DNA of 64,000 bases from an uncultured Bacilli bacterium (GCA_934101185.1 CAKOQD010000001.1:62001-126000), one strand, 5' to 3'. Positions 17,154-25,248 are shown, counted from the first letter of the stretch. The notes: generated by a model from the sequence alone, not told the origin. Translations and numbers: made by a program.

Positions 17154-17358
17154 ATAGTGATAATTCCCTTAGTTTCAAAAGTTCTACAACTGCAGCAGCT
17201 CGTCCTTTAACCCCAAGTTTCTGCATAGCATTGGAAATATGATTCCTTACTGTCTTTTCACTAATATTAAGCTTACTAGCAATTTCCTTAGTAGTCTTAT
17301 TCAAAATCAATAATTCAAACACTTCTTTTTCCCTTTTTGTAAGTATAGATTTTCTCAA
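17152..17358 (-). CDS. gerE: GerE, LuxR-type late sporulation transcription factor
   Basis: The protein has 68 residues if translation starts at the TTG at 17358, which follows GAGGGA. The frame is open to a TTG at 17403, but that lies at the predicted sigmaK start site and has no ribosome site. The body LTKREKEVFELLILNKTTKE, then IASKLNISEKTVRNHISNAM and QKLGVKGRAAAVVELLKL, follows Bacillus GerE almost residue for residue. GerE is a stand-alone helix-turn-helix protein that switches mother-cell genes after sigmaK. This is among the safest calls in the window and shows that the lineage carries late spore-coat control. Confidence 0.93.
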   Translation of the reverse strand: MRKSILTKREKEVFELLILNKTTKEIASKLNISEKTVRNHISNAMQKLGVKGRAAAVVELLKLRELSL

Positions 17359-17405
17359 AAAGCATTCCCTCACTTTCAGATTGGGTGGTTTTATATTATC
17401 CAATA

Positions 17406-17433
17406 TATTTTATGAGAAAAATCTATAAAACGT
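17406..17433 (-). promoter_or_regulatory. SigmaK-like promoter of gerE
   Basis: On the minus strand a -10 CATAAAATA (consensus CATANNNTA; 17406-17414) is preceded by 17 bases and a -35 AC (17432-17433). This fits the Bacillus sigmaK consensus and the known sigmaK control of gerE. The predicted start falls near 17398, so only the TTG at 17358 could be used. The -35 AC overlaps the end of spoIIIAH. Confidence 0.6.
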
Positions 17434-17936
17434 TACTTAGAAAACTTTACAGAAACACTAACATAAGAATTAAACTCATCTTGAACCAAATTCATAATCT
17501 TATTAGCAAGCTTCACATCATGATCCTTCTTATCAACAACAACAGAAACTTTAGAAGAATCAACCTCTACAAAACTATTAAGAGAAAGTTCATTCTTAAT
17601 CTTAGAAACAAGAGCCTCCTCCATTGCCTTAGTAGAATTAATATTCTTAATACCCTCATAAGCACCATTCTTATCACTAGTACTAGCACTACTATCAGAC
17701 AAAATAGACTCATACTTCTTCAAAGACTCATTCCTCTTCTCATCAAGCTCAATCTTTAAAGTAGCTAAATAATTAGACTCAGAAACCTCCTTATTAACAG
17801 ACTTAGTATCAGTAGAAGTATCATTATCAATAATACTATTAGTAAACACTTCGTTAGGCATTGTTATATAATATACACTAAGTACTAATACCAAACTAAA
17901 TAAAGTTAAAAACCACAACCCTTGCTTATTTATCAT
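17433..17936 (-). CDS. spoIIIAH: SpoIIIAH-like engulfment channel protein
   Basis: The protein has 167 residues. It opens MINKQGLWFLTLFSLVLVLS, the classic SpoIIIAH start, with one membrane helix. A charged, helical linker (EKxxRNESLKKYE type) follows. The C-terminal YscJ/FliF-like domain contains SFVEVDSSKVSVVVDKKDH. SpoIIIAH forms a ring in the mother-cell membrane that meets SpoIIQ from the forespore. No spoIIIAA-AG genes lie beside it, so the usual operon is split. RBS AGGAGG precedes the ATG. Confidence 0.88.
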   Translation of the reverse strand: MINKQGLWFLTLFSLVLVLSVYYITMPNEVFTNSIIDNDTSTDTKSVNKEVSESNYLATLKIELDEKRNESLKKYESILSDSSASTSDKNGAYEGIKNINSTKAMEEALVSKIKNELSLNSFVEVDSSKVSVVVDKKDHDVKLANKIMNLVQDEFNSYVSVSVKFSK

Positions 17937-17962
17937 ATAATAAACCTCCTAAAGAATTATAT

Positions 17963-17988
17963 GAAAAAAAAGAGTTATTAGAACTCTT
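17963..17988 (-). terminator. Terminator downstream of the large variable surface protein
   Basis: AAGAGTT/AACTCTT stem with loop, then eight T on the minus strand. The T tract is followed directly by CATATAAT, a likely -10 for spoIIIAH. Confidence 0.8.
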
Positions 17989-18086
17989 TATAATTTGCTA
18001 TTCAATCAACACGATGAAACCAAAAATGAAAAGGAAAAGTACGAAAGTTGTAAAACATTTTTTTCCTTTCTTTCTATTTTGCTGTG

Positions 18087-18103
18087 CCAGTTCTTTGAAC
18101 TGG
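18087..18103 (-). repeat. Inverted repeat downstream of the variable region
   Basis: CCAGTTC and GAACTGG form a 7-bp stem around TTT. It lies 63 bases past the stop codon of the surface protein, in GC-richer sequence than its surroundings. A 4-bp CTCC/GGAG stem is at 18143-18153. No T tract of terminator type is attached. Confidence 0.55.
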
Positions 18104-18155
18104 GTCAGTTTGGGAGAAAAAAAATAACAATTAGTTTATCATCTCCAAAGGAGCC

Positions 18156-18170
18156 ACTGACTTCGTCAGT
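18156..18170 (-). repeat. GAA-loop hairpin at the 3' end of the variable region
   Basis: On the minus strand ACTGAC-GAA-GTCAGT forms a 6-bp stem with a three-base GAA loop. The TGA stop codon (18166-18168) lies inside the stem. DGR variable regions are commonly followed within a few bases by such a small hairpin/cruciform, which in studied cases raises the efficiency of mutagenic retrohoming. Confidence 0.6.
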
Positions 18171-18310
18171 CCAGAGCGCCGGCCCCAAGAAGGACTGCGC
18201 GGGCGGAGGCGTCAGTGTTAGCGTAACCGTCGCTGAAGATGAAGTTGAAGGCACCGGCGACAGCACCATTAAAGAAGCTACCGCCGCGCAGAACCCAAGG
18301 GTTGCCAGAG
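18166..18310 (-). other. Candidate DGR variable region (VR) with GC-rich 3' block
   Basis: The last ~45 codons switch abruptly from AT-rich codons to GC-rich ones almost all ending in C or T, for example AAC TTC ATC TTC AGC GAC, then GGT TAC GCT AAC. That pattern is expected if adenines of AAC codons in a template repeat were substituted. The block ends in an invariant-looking GC-rich stretch (CTTGGGGCCGGCGCTCTGG), suitable as the IMH element, followed by the GAA-loop hairpin. The left boundary is a guess. No template repeat was found in the window. Confidence 0.65.
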
Positions 18311-20598
18311 TACACGAAGTTGGCGTAATCTCCATACCAGTTACCTGTTTTTCCTGTTGGTGCCATTTCTTTTGTTGCATCTCCTAGCTTTCCTCTTGTA
18401 TATGAAATATTTGATGAAGCATCATAACTATATTTATCATAATATCTCTTACTTGGGAATGCATATGTTCCTGTAAATGATGTACCACCATCATATAAGA
18501 TTCCTGTAAATGCTGAGTTATAGTTGTTACTTGTTTGATATCCACTCATTTGTTGTCCATTGCTCCATACCATATTACCCATCATATATTCGTGTGCTCC
18601 ACCACTCATGTCATATACTCCATATACGTTTCCTGTAGTACTTGCACTTTGTCCTAACGCTGTTGTATATGAATAACATGTTGCACCACTTGTTGTTGAG
18701 CCTGCACTTTGTGGTCCACATCCTGTTGTATATGTATTTTTACTATTTATTGCTACTTCTTTATTTATTCCATATTTACTATGTGATAGGTATGTTACAG
18801 CTCCCCATTCCATATTCTTCATCATATGGGTTTCATCAGTTGTTGCAAATCCATATTTATTTCCACTTTCTCTCATCTTTTGGATTCCATTAAAGAATGT
18901 TCCTACTTGTGCTCCTCTCCATGATGTTACATTTGGTTTTATTTGAGGTCTTATTGTTTGCAAGTTACATCCTGAACCTACTGCATCACTGGTGTTAGGT
19001 GTACAACTAGTATCACTAGATACTTCAAACTTTCCTACCCAGATTCCTGTTAATTCTTCTCCTGTTTCTCTTACGTTGTTATCATTTTTATCCCACCAGA
19101 ATGCTGGATGGGTATATGTACTTGTTCCTGCTTTTAATCCTCCATTTGTTGTATCTGTACATGTTTCACTTGTACTACTAGTACCAGTAACATTATCAGT
19201 ACATTTTATTGTACCAGTACTTGCTGTACCACTCTCAAACTTAACATTTATTTCTTGTGGTGTATTTGTATTAAGATATGTATAAGTATATCTTGGTACC
19301 CATACCCACATTGTATTTATATCACTCATTGGTATTGTAGTTCCTGCATCTGCTTTTAAATAAGCATCTCTATTGGCACTTGTAACTGTTACTGCATTTG
19401 CCCACATCTTATTATCATAATCATACCATTTATTAGCTTCTTTAGCATTATTACTATCTGCTTTCTTCCAACTATCACTAGTACTATCATAATATACTGG
19501 TATCATATTACTTGTTAAAGATGGTTCGTTTGCCCCACTCTTATCTAAGCTTTCAAATAATTTCACCTTATAATGATTATCTTTAGTACCATTACCACGT
19601 TCAAGAGTAGTACTAGCCTTTAAATACACTGTTGGTCTAACTAAATAACTACTTGAATAACTACTTCTATAGTTTGATCCAGTTGTAACATTTAATGTAT
19701 TCGCATAACTACCACTGTAACCTGTCATTAATAATTCATAACTTGCAGTAGAAGAACCAGTATATGTATAAGCAGCTCTATTATATACACTATTATATAA
19801 CCAATTCTTAGAATAACAACTACTATTATAACTATATATAGCAGTACTATGGCAACTACTATCAGCAGCATATCCATAATCACTTGCATACATTAATCCA
19901 ACCTTAGCACTTTGATATTGTGGATTATAAGAAGTAGACTTACTAGCTCTTTCTGCAGTATAAGCAGTTGACGCATTTATACTACTATAACTACTAGTTA
20001 TACCAAGATAATAATTAGTATCAGCCATTAACTTTCTATACTTACTATTTATTGTATTATAATAAGTATTATTTAAATAATAATATGAATAACTATCAGA
20101 TAAATAAGAACTACTATACCATCTACCATAAGTATAACCATATGCTTTTAACACATTAAGTGGTTTTTCTCTTATAATCTTAACTCTTTCTTCAGTACCA
20201 CCATTTCCATCATCAACAGTAAATACACCTATTATTCTCCATGTTTCATCATTAAAATCTATATAATTATTAACAGAATCATTAGAACCACTATATCTAT
20301 AATCAACTGAATCATATGTAATTTGTCCAGTCTTTACTTGATTAATACTAACAACCCCATCCTTACCCACTCTAGACTTTACAACATCAGTTAATTTCTT
20401 TCTAGTAGCAGTAAGTTTTAACGTATTATCTGACACATAACTACTACTCCATTTTGCATAAGAATTAGTAACCATATAAGAAATAATACCAGTCAAAACA
20501 AGTATCGAACAACATACTAAAGTAAGTAAATACTTATTATATTCCTTTACATCTTTAAATAAAAAACCATATTTATCTTTATTACTAGAAGTCCCCAT
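18166..20598 (-). CDS. Large surface protein with C-terminal CLec/FGE-like variable domain (probable DGR target)
   Basis: The protein has 810 residues from the ATG at 20598, behind GGGAGG. One membrane helix (about residues 22-44) follows a short cytoplasmic stretch. The next ~300 residues are Tyr/Ser-rich, with WRIIGVF and KVGLMYASDYG shared with the protein at 10496-11785. The C-terminal half is FGE-sulfatase/C-type-lectin-like: IWVGKFEVSSD, GNVYGVYDMSGGAHEYMMG and finally WVLRGGSFFNGAVAGAFNF ending in ARAVLL. It lacks the formylglycine-enzyme cysteines, as binding-type CLec domains do. The C-terminal half has opposite strand base bias to its neighbours, so it may have been acquired separately. 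Confidence 0.8.
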   Translation of the reverse strand: MGTSSNKDKYGFLFKDVKEYNKYLLTLVCCSILVLTGIISYMVTNSYAKWSSSYVSDNTLKLTATRKKLTDVVKSRVGKDGVVSINQVKTGQITYDSVDYRYSGSNDSVNNYIDFNDETWRIIGVFTVDDGNGGTEERVKIIREKPLNVLKAYGYTYGRWYSSSYLSDSYSYYYLNNTYYNTINSKYRKLMADTNYYLGITSSYSSINASTAYTAERASKSTSYNPQYQSAKVGLMYASDYGYAADSSCHSTAIYSYNSSCYSKNWLYNSVYNRAAYTYTGSSTASYELLMTGYSGSYANTLNVTTGSNYRSSYSSSYLVRPTVYLKASTTLERGNGTKDNHYKVKLFESLDKSGANEPSLTSNMIPVYYDSTSDSWKKADSNNAKEANKWYDYDNKMWANAVTVTSANRDAYLKADAGTTIPMSDINTMWVWVPRYTYTYLNTNTPQEINVKFESGTASTGTIKCTDNVTGTSSTSETCTDTTNGGLKAGTSTYTHPAFWWDKNDNNVRETGEELTGIWVGKFEVSSDTSCTPNTSDAVGSGCNLQTIRPQIKPNVTSWRGAQVGTFFNGIQKMRESGNKYGFATTDETHMMKNMEWGAVTYLSHSKYGINKEVAINSKNTYTTGCGPQSAGSTTSGATCYSYTTALGQSASTTGNVYGVYDMSGGAHEYMMGNMVWSNGQQMSGYQTSNNYNSAFTGILYDGGTSFTGTYAFPSKRYYDKYSYDASSNISYTRGKLGDATKEMAPTGKTGNWYGDYANFVYSGNPWVLRGGSFFNGAVAGAFNFIFSDGYANTDASARAVLLGAGALD

Positions 20599-20636
20599 AA
20601 ATAACCTCCCTATATTATATAAACTAATTATAATAT

Positions 20637-20661
20637 AAAAAAAGTACTTTTTCAAGCACTT
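20637..20661 (-). terminator. Terminator of the cadherin-like repeat gene
   Basis: AAGTGCTT-GAAA-AAGTACTT (one G-T pair) on the minus strand, then TTTTTTT. It abuts the stop codon at 20662. Confidence 0.8.
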
Positions 20662-22626
20662 TTATTGAAACTCTTTTCTACAATAAGGACAAACTTTTGA
20701 AGAAAAATTAATTCTATGTCCACACTTAGGACACTGTTTAGTTTGATCCTCAGTAATCTCTATTCTTTCATACTCTTCACTATGACCATGATTACCATAA
20801 GCACTTTGTCCATTTTGTGTAGGATCAAGTTCTCTTAACTGATCAAAACTCATCGGACCACTTGTATCTTTTTTATATTTTTTAAGATTTTTTTCCATAC
20901 CATTATTTTTTTCTTGTTCTTTTAACTCATCAGTCTCTTCTCTTAAAGTATTAATCTTATTATTAATTTCCTCTACTTCACTAGAAACACTATCTTGATT
21001 ACTAATTGCATCAACCATTTCTATATCCTTAGTCTTATCCTTCTTAGGACTATCCAATCTAAGCCCAGAAGCACCCTTTCTTTTCTTAACCATCACAACA
21101 ATAATTGCACTAATACTAGCAACAAGTAATACCCCTGCACCAATAAGAATAAACATTTGAGCATTACTCTTTTCAATAATTATTTTATAAGTATTTTGTG
21201 TCCCATCCATTGAAGTAGTATTAATAGTAATAATATCCCCATTCTTTAAATCATTATTACCATTTATTTGATAAGTTGCACCCTCTTCTTGCATAACAAC
21301 ACTAATACTTAAACTCTTAGTCTTATTATCAAGCTTTAAATTATAACTAGTAGTCATAGGATTAAAATTAATATTATAACCAGTAATAATAATATTAGCT
21401 ATATTAGGATTATCACCAAGAACCTCACCAACTTTTAATCTCTTAACATTTATACTATATTCTTGAGTAGCACCATTCTCTGCAGTTACCTTAATAACAA
21501 CTTTATTATCTCCCTCTTTTAAATTCTTAGGACTATCAACTTCTACCTTAGCTTTACTATCTTCAGGAGTCGCAACAACATTAATTGTACTAACTTCATT
21601 TAAAACTCTAACATCATACATAAATACATTTCTATCAAAATTAAGCTTTCCATTATCAATAGTAATTGATCCAAGAAGAGCATTATTAGATCTGTTATCA
21701 GCACGATTAACCACTATCTTATAAGTCTTACTCTTTCCACTCTCAGAAGTAACCTTTATTGAAAAAGTATTATCTCCAAAAGCAAGTTTAGCATCTTTAA
21801 CAAGCCCACTAACTTTTTGATTATCTTCCTTTGAAACATCAATACTCATCTTTTCAACATTAGTATCAACACTAACTTTATATTCTAAAGTATCTGCACT
21901 AAATACTGGAGAAAGCGTCCCACTAGAAAGAGTAATTCCTTTAAGACTAGTATTATCATCACACTTTCTATTTATATTTAAAGTATAAGTAAGCTTCTTA
22001 CTCTTATCACCAGAAACAGTATTAATCTTCAAAGTATTAGAACCACACTTTAACTTATGATTACCTGTACCCTTAACACTAGTCCCTGGAGCAGTAGCAA
22101 CAGCACCAATACTAACACTATCACTACTAATAGAGTCAACATTATATTTATAAACAGTACTACTAAAACCATTAATCAAAGACCCATTAACAGTTATACT
22201 AGATAAAGTAGCAACCGGTGATAAAATATTAAATGTAAAAACACCAGGTTTAATAGACACATTAGACCCATCTGCACTACTCTTAGCATTAAGAGCTAAA
22301 CTAACCTTACTTGTACCATATCCAATAGACTTAACCGTAAAATAACCTAACTTATCACCATTATTAACCTTACTATCATTAGCAAGAATTGAAATATAAT
22401 CCTCTTTAATAATAACAACATCACTACCACTTACAACATCAAGCGAATCAACAGAAACACCCTCAATTTGTCCACCACTAACACTAGCAAAAACATTACA
22501 AGTAGCGTCTTTATTAAATTTCAAAGAATTACACCTAATATTAATACTAGCACTAACAGCATCAACACTATTCATACAAACAAAAGCAAAAAGTATTAAA
22601 CTAAAACAATAAAAATACTTTTTCAT
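20662..22626 (-). CDS. Membrane protein with cadherin-like beta-sandwich repeats and C-terminal zinc ribbon
   Basis: The protein has 654 residues. The ATG at 22626 is nine bases after GAGGAG; an upstream in-frame TTG is too close to that site. After a signal peptide, three to four cadherin-like_b repeats follow, each with an 'L..IT(L/I)..G.L.P.F......Y...V' opening and a 'NT.TI.V..(E/D)G...TY.I...R' ending. A membrane helix (MFILIGAGVLLVASISAIIV), a charged coiled region and a cytoplasmic zinc ribbon (CPKCGHRINF...CPYCRKEF) complete it. An extracellular sensor or adhesin with an intracellular tail is inferred. Confidence 0.8.
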   Translation of the reverse strand: MKKYFYCFSLILFAFVCMNSVDAVSASINIRCNSLKFNKDATCNVFASVSGGQIEGVSVDSLDVVSGSDVVIIKEDYISILANDSKVNNGDKLGYFTVKSIGYGTSKVSLALNAKSSADGSNVSIKPGVFTFNILSPVATLSSITVNGSLINGFSSTVYKYNVDSISSDSVSIGAVATAPGTSVKGTGNHKLKCGSNTLKINTVSGDKSKKLTYTLNINRKCDDNTSLKGITLSSGTLSPVFSADTLEYKVSVDTNVEKMSIDVSKEDNQKVSGLVKDAKLAFGDNTFSIKVTSESGKSKTYKIVVNRADNRSNNALLGSITIDNGKLNFDRNVFMYDVRVLNEVSTINVVATPEDSKAKVEVDSPKNLKEGDNKVVIKVTAENGATQEYSINVKRLKVGEVLGDNPNIANIIITGYNINFNPMTTSYNLKLDNKTKSLSISVVMQEEGATYQINGNNDLKNGDIITINTTSMDGTQNTYKIIIEKSNAQMFILIGAGVLLVASISAIIVVMVKKRKGASGLRLDSPKKDKTKDIEMVDAISNQDSVSSEVEEINNKINTLREETDELKEQEKNNGMEKNLKKYKKDTSGPMSFDQLRELDPTQNGQSAYGNHGHSEEYERIEITEDQTKQCPKCGHRINFSSKVCPYCRKEFQ

Positions 22627-22701
22627 TAATCTCAACTCCTCTATTCTAAAAGAATTATATCAAAATTAATGAAAACTGTAAATAACATAATTATATCTTT
22701 A

Positions 22702-23865
22702 TCAATAATCTTTTATAACTTCACGTAAACCACTAACTTCTTTAACTAAATTATCATTATCAAACATCTCAAAAACATGTTGATATCTAAAAACTGCAAA
22801 ACCTTTATAATTCTTAACCTCTTTTGAACTCATAACCTGTCTTTTTATAATATCACTATTATTTATCCATTCATTAATACCCTTACCTGCATAACTATCA
22901 ACCATACCAGACTTATAAATAGAAAGAGCAACATATAAATCTATATTATTAGCATTAAGACTACTCCACTCTTCTAAAGTCTTAGTATAAGGCTTACTCT
23001 CATTAAAAAATCCATAATACAACTGAGGCATTATAAAATCCAAATACTTATTCTTTAATATACCACGAATATCTAAGTATTCACTCTTTAAATTATTTGA
23101 AATATTACCCGCAGGACTAATACCAAAATCTACATCTTTATTTACCTCTTTAATAGAACTATAACATCTCTTTAGTAAATCATTAACATTAAATATTCTA
23201 TAATCACTTAAAGACAAATCACCATCATAAGCATTATAACTATCAAGATCAATCTTATCATTTGGATAAAAATAATCATCAAACAAAATACCCTTAACCT
23301 TATAATTCTTAGCTATCTCAACAACACCAGAAACTATCAAATTCTTAACATCCTCTTCTGCAGGATTAAAATATATCCCATTATCATAAACCCCAATCAA
23401 CGAAGTATTAAGCCATTTATAATAACTAGTACTCTTACTTATTTTACTAACATCACCAGTATTAGAAATCCTATAAGGATTAACCCAAGCATATAAATCT
23501 ATATTCTTACTATCACAAACACTTATAAAATAAGACAAAATATCAAAAGCATTCCCATCCTTATCATAAGAAACATAAATAGACTCAGGAAAATAAGAAG
23601 ACTCATATATAGCATCACCAAAAGATCTAACTTGAAGAACAATAGTATTAAAACCAAAATATGAAACATTATTAACCATCTCATTAATAATATTCTTTTG
23701 TTCCATAACCTCTCTACCCTTTAAAGAAGAATAATCAATATAAGAAATAAAAACTGCTTTCATCATATCATCTTTACTCTTTTCTGAAACACTACTAGAA
23801 TCATTATAATTAAGATACAAAGCACCAAGCAAAATAACAATCATTAAAAAAATAACCCTTTTCAT
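22702..23865 (-). CDS. Family 10-like glycosyl hydrolase (GHL10/DUF187), membrane-anchored
   Basis: The protein has 387 residues. An N-terminal signal/anchor (residues 1-19) is followed by a TIM-barrel pattern of GHL10 proteins: FGFNTIVLQVRSFGDAIYES, YAWVNPYRISN, YKVKGILFDDYFYP and DFIMPQLYYGF. These are putative peptidoglycan or exopolysaccharide hydrolases (YngK-like) acting outside the cell. Its ATG overlaps the spoIVFB stop by four bases, so it is co-translated with the spoIVF pair. A sporulation-specific role is therefore plausible but unproven. Confidence 0.85.
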   Translation of the reverse strand: MKRVIFLMIVILLGALYLNYNDSSSVSEKSKDDMMKAVFISYIDYSSLKGREVMEQKNIINEMVNNVSYFGFNTIVLQVRSFGDAIYESSYFPESIYVSYDKDGNAFDILSYFISVCDSKNIDLYAWVNPYRISNTGDVSKISKSTSYYKWLNTSLIGVYDNGIYFNPAEEDVKNLIVSGVVEIAKNYKVKGILFDDYFYPNDKIDLDSYNAYDGDLSLSDYRIFNVNDLLKRCYSSIKEVNKDVDFGISPAGNISNNLKSEYLDIRGILKNKYLDFIMPQLYYGFFNESKPYTKTLEEWSSLNANNIDLYVALSIYKSGMVDSYAGKGINEWINNSDIIKRQVMSSKEVKNYKGFAVFRYQHVFEMFDNDNLVKEVSGLREVIKDY

Positions 23866-24569
23866 TTATACCTCCCTCTTAAATACTCCTTCTCAGTAAC
23901 ATACTTATTATCAATATAAATAATATGCCTCTTATCTCTATAAAAACCATCTTTATTCTTTATAACCTTATACTTAAGAAACTTATAATCGTCAAGATAC
24001 CTTTCTAATAAAAACTTATTATATAAATAACCTTGCTCTTTAATAAAAACAAAAACCTCAGTCAAAACAAAAACCATCATCATTACTAAATTAATACTAT
24101 AAGAATTAATAACCACTAAAAAGATAAACAATATAGAAACAATACAAATAATTAAATTACACCATCTATAAGAAAACAAATAATTACTAACAACATTAAC
24201 AATCCTTCCCCCATCAAGAGGATAAATAGGCATTAAATTAAAACTAAGTAAAGTAAAATTATAAGTCTTAAACAAACTATAAGTCTTAAAATCAATAAAA
24301 CCCCTCATAAAAAATAAATAAATAACTAAGAAATAAACCATCTGCACAATTGGACCCATCACTAAAATAATTAACTCTTCCCTTATAGGTCTATTAATCT
24401 TTTCATTAAAACTAACACAACCACCATAAGGATAAATACTAATCTTATCAATATTCCATCTATAATAAACTGCACTAAATAAATGTCCAAACTCATGAAC
24501 TATTATAATAGAAAAAACTATTAAAAACTCTTTATAAAGTCCAGTAAAAATAACAAGTACTATAAGCAA
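23862..24569 (-). CDS. spoIVFB: SpoIVFB-like site-2 membrane metalloprotease
   Basis: The protein has 235 residues from the TTG at 24569. The zinc motif is HEFGH (His25, Glu26, His29) and the distal Asp motif is NLMPIYPLDGGR (Asp119). Several membrane helices are present. SpoIVFB cleaves pro-sigmaK in the mother cell. The preceding gene is a SpoIVFA-like protein, as in Bacillus. The true start is probably upstream: the same frame continues back to 24617 as IIKSLFHKFYIHPLTI, and the family has a conserved HP motif there. It contains no ATG/GTG/TTG, so an ATT (24617) or ATA start overlapping spoIVFA is possible. Confidence 0.87.
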   Translation of the reverse strand: MLIVLVIFTGLYKEFLIVFSIIIVHEFGHLFSAVYYRWNIDKISIYPYGGCVSFNEKINRPIREELIILVMGPIVQMVYFLVIYLFFMRGFIDFKTYSLFKTYNFTLLSFNLMPIYPLDGGRIVNVVSNYLFSYRWCNLIICIVSILFIFLVVINSYSINLVMMMVFVLTEVFVFIKEQGYLYNKFLLERYLDDYKFLKYKVIKNKDGFYRDKRHIIYIDNKYVTEKEYLRGRYK

Positions 24570-24594
24570 TATAGTTAAAGGATGAATATAAAAC

Positions 24595-25200
24595 TTATGA
24601 AATAAACTCTTTATAATCTAAATACTTCCCATCTTTTTGAAAAACCAAATATAAATTAGAATGGACTTCTCCTAAAAATTCACCCTTAGAAACATAATCA
24701 TATAATTTAACATTACAGTTTTCTATATTACCATACCAAACATCAACACCATCACTCTGTTGAATTATAACAACTTGTCCATACCCTTCCTTCTCACCAC
24801 TAAAAACCACTATTCCATCATTAAGAATAGGAACCAAATAAGAGTCAACAACAGTCAAACTAACACCATCTTTATATATACTAGCATCCTTATATTCTAA
24901 ACTCTCACTAAATACTGGAGTAACACTAGACTTAGCATCACTAGAAAAAGGTAAAATATCTCCAAAATGCTCATTATACCATTTATTAATCCTAGCAAAA
25001 CTAATATTATTATCATATAAAAACGAACTAATCTTACCACTACTCTTCTTATCAATCTTAATAACAATTAAAACACTAACAACAATAAGAACACAAATAA
25101 GTAATTTTATAAAAATACTATATAATAAACTACTAAATCTTTTCTTATTCTTACCCTTATTCTTAGAAAGATACTTATTAACACTCTTATATTCATACAT
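24595..25200 (-). CDS. spoIVFA: SpoIVFA-like protein with degenerate LytM/M23 domain
   Basis: The protein has 201 residues. The ATG at 25200 follows AGGTGAT; an in-frame GTG upstream is part of that ribosome site. A membrane helix (about residues 30-48) is followed by an extracytoplasmic region. The C-terminal M23-like fold (GIVVFSGEKEGYGQVVIIQQ and DVWYGNIENCNV) lacks the catalytic histidines of active LytM enzymes. SpoIVFA anchors and regulates SpoIVFB at the forespore membrane, and the position directly upstream of spoIVFB supports this name. The upstream element TTTTTTTTCATATAATT is shared with spoIIIAH. Confidence 0.82.
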   Translation of the reverse strand: MYEYKSVNKYLSKNKGKNKKRFSSLLYSIFIKLLICVLIVVSVLIVIKIDKKSSGKISSFLYDNNISFARINKWYNEHFGDILPFSSDAKSSVTPVFSESLEYKDASIYKDGVSLTVVDSYLVPILNDGIVVFSGEKEGYGQVVIIQQSDGVDVWYGNIENCNVKLYDYVSKGEFLGEVHSNLYLVFQKDGKYLDYKEFIS

Positions 25201-25223
25201 ATTTATCACCTACAAAATTATAT

Positions 25224-25248
25224 GAAAAAAAAGTTTAATATAAACTCT
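25224..25248 (-). terminator. Terminator overlapping the end of mreD
   Basis: On the minus strand AGTTTA-TAT-TAAACT, then eight T. It separates the radC-mreCD unit from spoIVFA. The stem overlaps the mreD stop codon. Confidence 0.65.

Noticed and set aside
17995..18387. Plus-strand open frame antisense to the variable region
   Set aside because: It arises from GC-rich antisense sequence of the surface gene and has no ribosome site. A minus-strand frame at 18105-18380 is likewise a frame-shifted shadow of the variable region.
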